Shown piece after piece: positions 20,665 through 28,750 of a DNA stretch of 64,000 bases; the stretch's first letter is position 1, and each line of letters starts with the position of its first letter. This stretch comes from Lachnospiraceae bacterium (GTDB lineage: Bacteria > Bacillota > Clostridia > Lachnospirales > Lachnospiraceae), in assembly GCA_022793195.1 (NCBI GenBank), contig JAAWCJ010000016.1:62001-126000 (forward strand), given 5' to 3'. The translations under genes were made by a program, and so were the position numbers. The notes under the pieces are model-generated. The model was given only the letters and a program-made list of their open reading frames with translations. It was not told where the DNA came from and did no database searches.

Positions 20665-22788
20665 ATGAAAATTGTCTATATTGGGGCAGGAGACGGGCTG
20701 GCCGAAACACTGGCCGAACGGATGGGGCAGGAAGGGAACGATGTCTACCTCCTGTCGGACAAGGCGCTTTCACGGAAGTCTGGGGGTGTCTCCCGGCATC
20801 GTTTTTACCGTGCTCCCCGCAAGGGCGAAAGCTTTGGGGAACTCCTGCGTTCTGTCTCGCCTGATCTCGTGATATTTGCCGGGAACCATTACATAAGCAG
20901 TATCCATGAGGAAGAATCGGATGAGGATGTGACCTTGCTAGCGCGGTCGCTGCGTTCGGCTGCCACATTCCCGCGTGTGAAGTTTGTCCTGCTGTCATCC
21001 ACAGAGGTATATGGGAATACCAGGGAAAAGGCCGATGAGTCGGCAGAGTGCGCTGCTGTCAGTGAACGGGGGATCCGGTTTATCCGGGAGGAGGGACTTC
21101 TGGATATCTACCGGAAACAGCACGGCATGGACGCAGTGATCCTCCGGGCGTCACAGCTTTATACAAACCGGCCGAAAGAGGGCGGAGGCGATATCCTAAG
21201 CCGAAGTTTTTCCGCCGCTACGGCAGGGGTATCGAACCCGGCGTCAAATCGTGTGTTTCAGCCGCTCCATGTTTCCGATTTTGTGGATGCCATAAAAAGG
21301 GTGATGGATGCCGGGAAGGAGTATGTTTACAATGTCTGCGGAAGCACCGAGGTTTCTGCAAAGCGCCTGTACCAGCTGGCCTGTCTTTCGGAGAAATGTA
21401 AGGAGCAGGATGTCCGGTGGGAAGATCCGGTTTCTGTCACTCTGGCGGACAGTAGTCGGGTCAGGCAGGAGTTGGGATGGAGCGATTTCCGAAACCTAGA
21501 AGAACAGCTGCAAAAGGGAGAGATCACATATGAGCGGGCTTCGGCGAAGGGTCGGGACAAGAAAAAACGGGTTGTCCCGGCGGGTATCCGTCAGCTGGTG
21601 GAGAACCTTCTGATTTTTGCGGTGTTTTTTTGCTTGAATTCCCTCTGTAGTTCCCACAGCCTGTTTTCCAGGATTGACTGGTTGATGATTTACGTCATTC
21701 TGATTTCCATATCATATAATATTTACCAGAGCGCCCTGGCGGCGGTTCTGGCCAGCGCCGCCTATCTGTACGGCCAGAACATGAATATTCTGGAGTTTAC
21801 TACGTTCTATACCTATGCGGGCAGTGTGCTGGCGGTTATGGAATTTGTATTCCTGGGCCTCATAGTAAGTTACACCACCAATATGCTCAGAGAAGAGGCC
21901 AGAAGCGTCCGCCTGGATTTGGAGATGCTAAAGAAGGAGTATGAGGATCTGAGAGCTGTCAACAAGGAAAACGTACTCATCAAAAACGAGTATGAGGAGC
22001 GCCTCCTGACAACCAAGTCCGGTTTTCCAAAGCTGTACAACCTGGTCAGCCGCCTGATGGTCCAGGAACCGGACCGCATCCTTATGGAGACCATGCAGGT
22101 CATTTCCGAGCTGGTCTGTACGGATACGGTGGCTGTCTACCAGGGAAAGGCGGGAAGCCCTTGGCTCCGGTTGGTGGGTGCGCTTTCAGACAGCGCTACA
22201 ATGGACGGAAAGACATGGAATCTCTCCGGCTCTCCCCGGATTTATGATGCGGTGGCGCGGGGAGAACTCTATCAGGGAGAGTTTGGGAGCGGGGAACCCG
22301 CCGTGGTGCTGCCCATTGTCTGCCGGGATGTTCCCGTGGCGGTGGTTCTCATCAAGACACTGCCTTATGAGAGCGAGACGCTGTACCATATCAATTTGCT
22401 GAAAACCATGTCCCTGCTCCTGAGGGATTCCATGGAAAAAGCGCTGCAATATGAGGAGCTGTCCAGGGAGGAACGCTATGTGAAGGATACGGATGTCCTG
22501 AAGCCGGAGGCGTTCCGAAAACGGATTCTTTTGGCTGAGGAAAAGGCGGATAAATGCGTGGCGGAGTACTGCGTGGTGGAGCTTGTCTATTCCGGCTCCC
22601 TGGCGGAGGCAGCTGCTTCGGCCAGCCAAACGCTCCGCGTGACAGACTGTCTGGGAACCGATGGGGAAGGAAAGCTCTTTGCCCTGCTGGCGGGTACCGG
22701 CTCCGGAAACCTGGGGCATCTGCAAAAGCGCCTCTTAACCTATGGCATGGAGGCCCGCCTGGTTTCGGATGAATCGGCGGGGGCTTAA
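20665..22788 (+). CDS. pelD: SDR/epimerase-like domain fused to PelD-like protein (TM region, GAF-like, degenerate GGDEF with RxxD)
   Basis: N-term SDR fold (IVYIGAGDGLAETLAERM...VLLSSTEVYG), hydrophobic TM block ~aa 310-410, GAF-like domain, C-term TLRVTDCLGTDGEGKLFALL; first gene of a pel-like cluster. Confidence 0.8.
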   Translation: MKIVYIGAGDGLAETLAERMGQEGNDVYLLSDKALSRKSGGVSRHRFYRAPRKGESFGELLRSVSPDLVIFAGNHYISSIHEEESDEDVTLLARSLRSAATFPRVKFVLLSSTEVYGNTREKADESAECAAVSERGIRFIREEGLLDIYRKQHGMDAVILRASQLYTNRPKEGGGDILSRSFSAATAGVSNPASNRVFQPLHVSDFVDAIKRVMDAGKEYVYNVCGSTEVSAKRLYQLACLSEKCKEQDVRWEDPVSVTLADSSRVRQELGWSDFRNLEEQLQKGEITYERASAKGRDKKKRVVPAGIRQLVENLLIFAVFFCLNSLCSSHSLFSRIDWLMIYVILISISYNIYQSALAAVLASAAYLYGQNMNILEFTTFYTYAGSVLAVMEFVFLGLIVSYTTNMLREEARSVRLDLEMLKKEYEDLRAVNKENVLIKNEYEERLLTTKSGFPKLYNLVSRLMVQEPDRILMETMQVISELVCTDTVAVYQGKAGSPWLRLVGALSDSATMDGKTWNLSGSPRIYDAVARGELYQGEFGSGEPAVVLPIVCRDVPVAVVLIKTLPYESETLYHINLLKTMSLLLRDSMEKALQYEELSREERYVKDTDVLKPEAFRKRILLAEEKADKCVAEYCVVELVYSGSLAEAAASASQTLRVTDCLGTDGEGKLFALLAGTGSGNLGHLQKRLLTYGMEARLVSDESAGA

Positions 22789-22818
22789 GCCCCATGGGCG
22801 GAAAGTGAGGTTGCGATC

Positions 22819-23724
22819 ATGTTGATTTGGTTTTTAGCAGTGAATTTTGCCTTGGCGGCGCTGTACGCCCTTATAAAGGGAATTCGCCGGGAGGGAGCCC
22901 CGATGGTGGCCTTCTTCATCTTCCTTCCGGGGCTTGGATTTCTCATCTATTTTCTGCCGGGACTGCTCCAGGTGTTTTTGGAAAAGGCGGGGGTTGACCG
23001 GGAAGCCGTCCTGACGCATGTTTTCGAGATTGACAGGCAGCCGGAACACCCCGATGTGCAGGAGGAGCTCAATGTGGTGCCGGTGGAAGACGCTATGGCT
23101 GTCAGCGGGAATACGGAAAAACGAGCCCTTCTGCTGAAACAGCTGAAGAAGGATCTGAGAGAGAATTACAAGATACTTCTGGTGGCAGCACAGGATACGG
23201 ACTCGGAGTCGGCTCATTATGTGGCGGCTGCGAAGATGGAGATATACCGTCTCCATCAGGCCAGATGGCTGGAGTGCCGCAGGGAATATGAGCAGGAACC
23301 CGGAGATCCGGGAAAATACCACACGGCCTGTGCGGTTATTTCAGAAATGCTGGCCAGCGGAGTCCTTTCCGCCAGGGAGCAAAGCGCTTACCGGAAACGT
23401 TTATGCGAACTGGTGCAGGGACAGATTGATGCCGGGGAAAGCGTGGTTTCCCTGGGAGAGTACGAGGAATATTTAAATTCCTTGGTGGAGCTTGGCCGCA
23501 ACGAGGATGCGGAACGTCTGTGGCGCGAGCATGCCGACCGGATGCGAAGCGAGGTATCCTATCAGGATATGCTGAGAATGTTCTATCAGACGGGAGAACG
23601 GCAGAAATTCGAGGATCTCCTGGATGACCTGCGTAGAAATAAGCAGGTTCGCCTTTCCCCCAAAGGTTTGGAGCAGCTGCGTTATTGGACACGCCGCCTC
23701 AATGGGGCAACGATGAATAACTGA
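22819..23724 (+). CDS. pelE: PelE-like protein (N-terminal TM helices plus helical/TPR-like C-terminus)
   Basis: Two N-terminal hydrophobic segments, position between pelD and the pelA-like gene; helical repeats. Confidence 0.65.
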   Translation: MLIWFLAVNFALAALYALIKGIRREGAPMVAFFIFLPGLGFLIYFLPGLLQVFLEKAGVDREAVLTHVFEIDRQPEHPDVQEELNVVPVEDAMAVSGNTEKRALLLKQLKKDLRENYKILLVAAQDTDSESAHYVAAAKMEIYRLHQARWLECRREYEQEPGDPGKYHTACAVISEMLASGVLSAREQSAYRKRLCELVQGQIDAGESVVSLGEYEEYLNSLVELGRNEDAERLWREHADRMRSEVSYQDMLRMFYQTGERQKFEDLLDDLRRNKQVRLSPKGLEQLRYWTRRLNGATMNN

Positions 23725-23782
23725 CTGCGCATCCCCTTTTTGGGGATGGGCAGGATTATATTTTGATAGATGGAGTGTAAGT

Positions 23783-25486
23783 ATGTTATCATTTAAACGA
23801 TTCCTGTATATCGTCCTGATCGTTGCCGTCCTGGGCAGTATCTTTCTGATTTATAATATAAACGAGAGCCAACCGGCCAGCGTCCAGATACAAAGCGGCC
23901 TTACCACAGAACGGGAATTTATCGAAACGATGCAGGTAGATGAAGGGGAAAGACCCAAGGTTTGGATTCTGGGAAATTCCCAGGATGGGCGTTACGGGGA
24001 GATTTACGGTAATGTCCGGCAGTTCTGCGAGGATCTACATCTCACGGTGGCCGGGGAAGGGCGACTTGATGTTGAGGGTGTAGAAGAGCGGGATCTGGTG
24101 GTTTTTTGTGATGCTTCCATCAGCCGCTATGCGGATCTTAAAGAACTTGAGGGGTTCATAGCCGACGGAGGTCGGGTTATCCTGGCGGCGGGTCTCCCTG
24201 AAGGGGACGAGGACTCCAGCCTGTGGCCGATATTTGGTATCCGGGAGAAATCCGCAGGAGAGGATTACCATGACCTAGTTTTTGAAAATCCTCTGCTTCC
24301 TGTGCAGCCGGAACGGGCTTATTATGACGGGAACAGTGATTCCGCCCAGATTCAGGTGGAGGCAAGCGCTTCTGTCTACATCCGGGATGCGGGAGACGAC
24401 ATCCCCATCCTGTATACATACGCTTGGCAGAAGGGGAGTGTCTGCCTGATCAACGGGACCTTCCTCGCAGACATCCGCTGCATGGGGCTTCTGGCCGGAG
24501 CCGTCGGTGCGCTGCTGCCGGATTTTGTCTATCCGGTTTTGGGGGTGAAGGCCGTATTCCTCGACAATTTCTCCATGATCACATCTGCTGATGACGAGCT
24601 GTGCAGACGGGTGTACGGCTATTCCGCGGAGGGGTTTGTCCGGGATGTGGTGTGGCCCGCCTTCCAGGGAATTTCCCTTCGCACGGATACTCCATACACC
24701 TCCAGCACATTGGCCGCGGCATCTTCCGAGGAGAGTTTCGGGGCGGCGGGTGACGCATTGTTTATTACCATCGGCAAGTCGGTACTGCAATTCGGCGGGG
24801 AGCTGGTCTATGCCGCCGACTGCCAGGAGGATGGGAAGGTTGTTTTTAATCAGGATTTTATCAACCAATTCTCCGAGGCTTTCCCTGGCTATACCGTCCA
24901 GGGTTTGGCCATGGAAACAGACAATTCCTTTCCGGAAATGATGGATGTGCCCGGTGCGGATGTCCGGTTTGTCCGGGGGAAGCTGGGAAGCCGTGATACG
25001 CGCCTTTCCTGGGAGGAAGGACGCACTGTGTTTCCCGCGGCTACCGAGGGAAACTCTATGGAGGACGGCAATCTCTTTTCCATCTGCTCCGTTCTGGGGG
25101 CCTATGGCATGGTTTCCCATGTGTTCGATGTGGGTATGCTGATTGTCGGGGACGGTGATACCGCCGCCTGGGATTCGGACAAAAAACAGATTGGCCTTTT
25201 TGAGTCGGAAGTCCTGGATCATTTATCCTGGCTGGAAAGCAGGACATTATCCCAGACCGAGGGCGACGTGAGGAGTTATCAGGATATGGATTACGGATGG
25301 ACAAAGAGCGGCAGCCGCCTGGAGCTTCATTGCAGTGGATCCGCAAAGGGGCAGGCATTCTTTTATCACACCGACAGCCGCATTGTCGATGCCGAGGGCC
25401 TGATTTATCAGGATGTGGGAAATGGGTACTATCTGCTGCGAATTCAAGAAAACCGTGGAATTATCACGCTGGAGGAGGGAAAATAG
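23783..25486 (+). CDS. Extracytoplasmic DUF2194/PelA-deacetylase-like protein
   Basis: N-terminal TM anchor (FLYIVLIVAVLGSIFLIYN); position in the pel cluster between pelE and pelF; VKAVFLDNFSM and MVSHVFDVGM segments compatible with a degenerate CE4-like fold. Confidence 0.55.
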   Translation: MLSFKRFLYIVLIVAVLGSIFLIYNINESQPASVQIQSGLTTEREFIETMQVDEGERPKVWILGNSQDGRYGEIYGNVRQFCEDLHLTVAGEGRLDVEGVEERDLVVFCDASISRYADLKELEGFIADGGRVILAAGLPEGDEDSSLWPIFGIREKSAGEDYHDLVFENPLLPVQPERAYYDGNSDSAQIQVEASASVYIRDAGDDIPILYTYAWQKGSVCLINGTFLADIRCMGLLAGAVGALLPDFVYPVLGVKAVFLDNFSMITSADDELCRRVYGYSAEGFVRDVVWPAFQGISLRTDTPYTSSTLAAASSEESFGAAGDALFITIGKSVLQFGGELVYAADCQEDGKVVFNQDFINQFSEAFPGYTVQGLAMETDNSFPEMMDVPGADVRFVRGKLGSRDTRLSWEEGRTVFPAATEGNSMEDGNLFSICSVLGAYGMVSHVFDVGMLIVGDGDTAAWDSDKKQIGLFESEVLDHLSWLESRTLSQTEGDVRSYQDMDYGWTKSGSRLELHCSGSAKGQAFFYHTDSRIVDAEGLIYQDVGNGYYLLRIQENRGIITLEEGK

Positions 25487-25489
25487 AGT

Positions 25490-26941
25490 ATGCGGGTATG
25501 TTTGATCTGCGAGGGGAGCTACCCTTATGTTCCGGGAGGTGTCTCCAGCTGGGTACAGATGCTGTGCAGCCAGTTTCAGGATGTGGAGTTTGTGGTGTGG
25601 GCCATTGCGACCACGAGAGAGGAGATGCCGGAGTATGTATGTCGCGTACCGGAAAACGTGAAGGAGATTCGGACGTTGTACCTGGGAGATGCGGCATGGG
25701 GAAAGAGCGGTCAGAAAATCCGGATGACCAGGGAAGAAAAAGAGACCTTAAAGGGGCTTTTAAGCGGTTCTGTGGACGCTATCAACTGGACCGGCGTGTT
25801 GGATCTCGCCAGGCGGCACCACCAGCATATGAGTGACCTTTTGATGAGCGAATCTTTCTTTGACGTTTGTATGGAGGAGTACCACAGGCAGAATTCCAAG
25901 AAAGTATTCCTCCATTTCCTCTGGAATTTCAGGGGGATCTATTTTCCGCTGATGTATATCCTCTCGCAGGAGATTCCAAAGGCGGACATTTATCATGCCG
26001 TCTCTGCCGGTTACGCGGGAATTCTGGGAAGCTGCGCCTCTTATATTGAGGGAGTTCCCTTGCTTTTATCTGAGCACGGTATCTATACGCGGGAGAGGGA
26101 GGAGGATATCATCCGCTCAAGCTGGGTGGCGGGAGAGTTTAAGGGACTGTGGATTGACTTTTTCAAGAAGCTCTCTTTCATCGCCTATAAACAAGCCAGC
26201 GTGGTTACTACCTTATTTGGAACCAACCGCTCTCTCCAGATAGAACTTAACTGCCCGCCGGAGAAGATCTCCATCATACCAAACGGTGTGAACGTGCATG
26301 ACTTTGATTCCTGCAGGAAAAAGACAGCCCAGCTGCCCGCCTCACAAAGCGGTTCTTTTGTATTGGGGGCGGTACTGCGGGTGGTGCCAATCAAGGATGT
26401 GAAAACCATGCTTCTGGCTTTCGACATCGTAAAGCGGGCAGAGCCAAAGGTGAGGCTTAAAATCATGGGGAACTGTACGGAAGACCCAGTGTATTACCAG
26501 GAATGTGTGGAGCTCCTTGCGGAGCTTGAGACGAAAGACGTGGAATTTTTAGGACAGGTCAATATCAGGGAACATTTGCCGGAGGTGGATCTTCTGCTCC
26601 TCTCCAGCATCAGCGAGGGGCAGCCCCTGGCCATCCTGGAGGGCATGGCGGCAGAGATCCCCTTTGTGGCTACGAACGTGGGCGATTGCAGGGCCTTGCT
26701 GGAAGGTGAACGGGAGGACGATGTGTTCGGTTCCGCCGGGATCATCGTTCCAATCATGAACAGCGAGGCCATGGCGCAGGCCATCCTCCGTTTTATACGG
26801 AACCCGGGTCTGGCCGCGAGTATGGGGCAGGCCGGAAGAAAGCGGGTGGAGGCGTACTACAGCCGGATAAAAATGCTGGATGCATTCCGCAATATCTACG
26901 AGCACTTGAAGGAGGAACCCCATGGCAGGAATCGGATTTGA
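25490..26941 (+). CDS. pelF: GT4 family glycosyltransferase PelF
   Basis: MRVCLICEGSYPYVPGGVSSWVQMLCSQFQDVEFVVWAI...; SEGQPLAILEGMA GT4 EX7E motif. Confidence 0.92.
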   Translation: MRVCLICEGSYPYVPGGVSSWVQMLCSQFQDVEFVVWAIATTREEMPEYVCRVPENVKEIRTLYLGDAAWGKSGQKIRMTREEKETLKGLLSGSVDAINWTGVLDLARRHHQHMSDLLMSESFFDVCMEEYHRQNSKKVFLHFLWNFRGIYFPLMYILSQEIPKADIYHAVSAGYAGILGSCASYIEGVPLLLSEHGIYTREREEDIIRSSWVAGEFKGLWIDFFKKLSFIAYKQASVVTTLFGTNRSLQIELNCPPEKISIIPNGVNVHDFDSCRKKTAQLPASQSGSFVLGAVLRVVPIKDVKTMLLAFDIVKRAEPKVRLKIMGNCTEDPVYYQECVELLAELETKDVEFLGQVNIREHLPEVDLLLLSSISEGQPLAILEGMAAEIPFVATNVGDCRALLEGEREDDVFGSAGIIVPIMNSEAMAQAILRFIRNPGLAASMGQAGRKRVEAYYSRIKMLDAFRNIYEHLKEEPHGRNRI

Positions 26942-28294
26942 ACTTAAAAAAATATATGGAAGAAAAACGCTGGCGGCCAACCTGTCAGGAACCATCTACG
27001 CTACCATGACCACCATCGGCCCGGCGGTTTTGTCGGCAATGCTGCTTTTGTTGTTGGAGTTCTTGCTGAACCAGGCAGGTCTCACGCTGCTGGAAGAGCG
27101 GTTCTTTATCGCGGCCACCTCCTATACCTTCGTAATTGCCACCTTGGTCGCCGTCCTTTTTGCCGCCCCTGTGTCCCGTTACATTTCCGACTGTATCTTT
27201 CTGGAGAGGGAGTCAGATATTTGCCCTTCTGCCTTTGGCGTGATGGCGCTCTCCACTGCTGTCTCCGGCGTTTTGATGTTCCTGCTGTGCGCGGGCATGT
27301 ATTTCCAGGATGGCGTACCGATGATCTTTCTGGTAAGCTATTATTTCCTGGGTGTGCTGGTGACGGCTGTTTACACCATGATGACATATGCCTCGGCGCT
27401 GAAGCATTACAGAGTACTCACCTTCAGCTTCTTTCTGGGAGCGCTGCTGGCGGTCGGCGTGTACTTTCTCTGCACCGGGCAGCTTTCCATCGATAAAGTG
27501 ACCGCGGCCTGCATAGCCCTGGCATGCTGCCATTTTTTGATCCTGTGTGCCCTGGTGTTCCAGTGTATAAGAGCCTTTGGAATGCCAAGAGGCCGGTATT
27601 TTGCGTTCCTCTCCTATTTCCGCCGGTATCCAAGGTTGACCGTGGCAGGCTTCGCTTACACGCTGGGCATCTACTGCCCGACCCTCATTTATTGGTTTTT
27701 TCCGGAATTCAGGAACAAGTCAGCGTTTTCCTCACGACTCCGGTGTACGATTATGCCCTGTTCCTGGCTGTTTTCGCGAATATGCCGTCGCTGGTTATCT
27801 TTGTTGTGAAGGTGGAGACGGCCTTTTATGAGAAGTACACCCTGTATGTATCCGCATTGAACAACGGTACCTACGACCTGATTCAGAAGGAACGGGACGT
27901 CATGGGCAGGGCGCTTCGCCACCAGCTCTTTTTCGTGTATGAAATCCAGCTGATCATTACCTTGGTGTTGGACTGTCTGGTCAGCGTGTTCTTCCCCTAC
28001 CTGAATGCCAGCACCCACATGCTGCATATGTTCATTATGCTGAGTCTGGGGATATATGTCGTGTTCTGCATGTACTTTACCATTATCGTATTCTATTATT
28101 TTTCGGATTACGGCGGCGCATGTATAAGTACCCTTGTCTTTCTGGCCGTGACGGCTCTCGGCGCGGTGGTTGCCGTCCTGTGGAATGATTTTTATCCTCT
28201 GGCCCTGATGGTGGGAGGCCTTTGCGGCTGGGGCGTTTCCTTCCTGCTCTTGCGGCGCCGGATGGAGAAGCTGGATAGTTTTTTGATGTGTTGA
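26922..28294 (+). pseudogene. pelG: Pel exopolysaccharide exporter PelG, interrupted by a frameshift at a T6 tract (~27697-27704)
   Basis: N-terminal frame MAGIGFELKKIYGRKTLAANLSGTIYATMTTIGPAVLS...IYWFF; continuation in the frame of ORF 27524..28294: SGIQEQVSVFLTTPVYDYALFLAVFANMPSLVIFVVKVETAFYEKY. Confidence 0.88.
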
Positions 28295-28394
28295 GACAAT
28301 ATGGTGTAGATGGAAGGTAAACTGAAATCGAGGAAAGTAAATGGAAGGCACTTGACAAACGAAATGCCTTGATATAAGATATTTTCTATATGAA

Positions 28395-28662
28395 AAAGGC
28401 GAAGAAAAGAAGAAGTAGGTCTGTTTAGGGTTTCAGAGAGCTGCCGGTGGGTGCAAGGCAGTGCCGGAGGCAGTCCGAACTGGTCTTGGAGCTCTGCTTC
28501 TCAAAGGTTTTTTCCGTGACTTTATGGAGGACGGACAGGATTTCTAGTAAGAGGCAGCGGGAATTCCCGTTACAGAAACGATGAGTGCACGGCATGGACC
28601 GTGAAATAGAGTGGTACCGCGAACAGGCCCTTCGTCTCTATCGAGGCGTGGGGCCTTTTTAC
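28395..28662 (+). promoter_or_regulatory. T-box leader (tRNA-sensing riboswitch) upstream of leuS
   Basis: Stem I-like AGAGAGCTGCCGGTGGGTGCAAGG, T-box core GAGTGGTACCGCG, terminator GGCCCTTCGTCTCTATCGAGGCGTGGGGCCTTTTT. Confidence 0.93.
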
Positions 28663-28750
28663 TGCACAGGGCGCTACAGGGAAGTTGGCCGTTTTGATGC
28701 AGGTATGTAAGGACAGGATTTCATTTTATATAAGAAAGGATGAATTAACC

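Noticed and set aside
27690-27730. Programmed -1 ribosomal frameshift in pelG
   Set aside because: The tract in zero frame is TGG TTT TTT CCG (G TTT TTT), so it lacks the ideal X XXY YYZ heptamer; no obvious downstream pseudoknot. An indel or phase variation is the simpler reading
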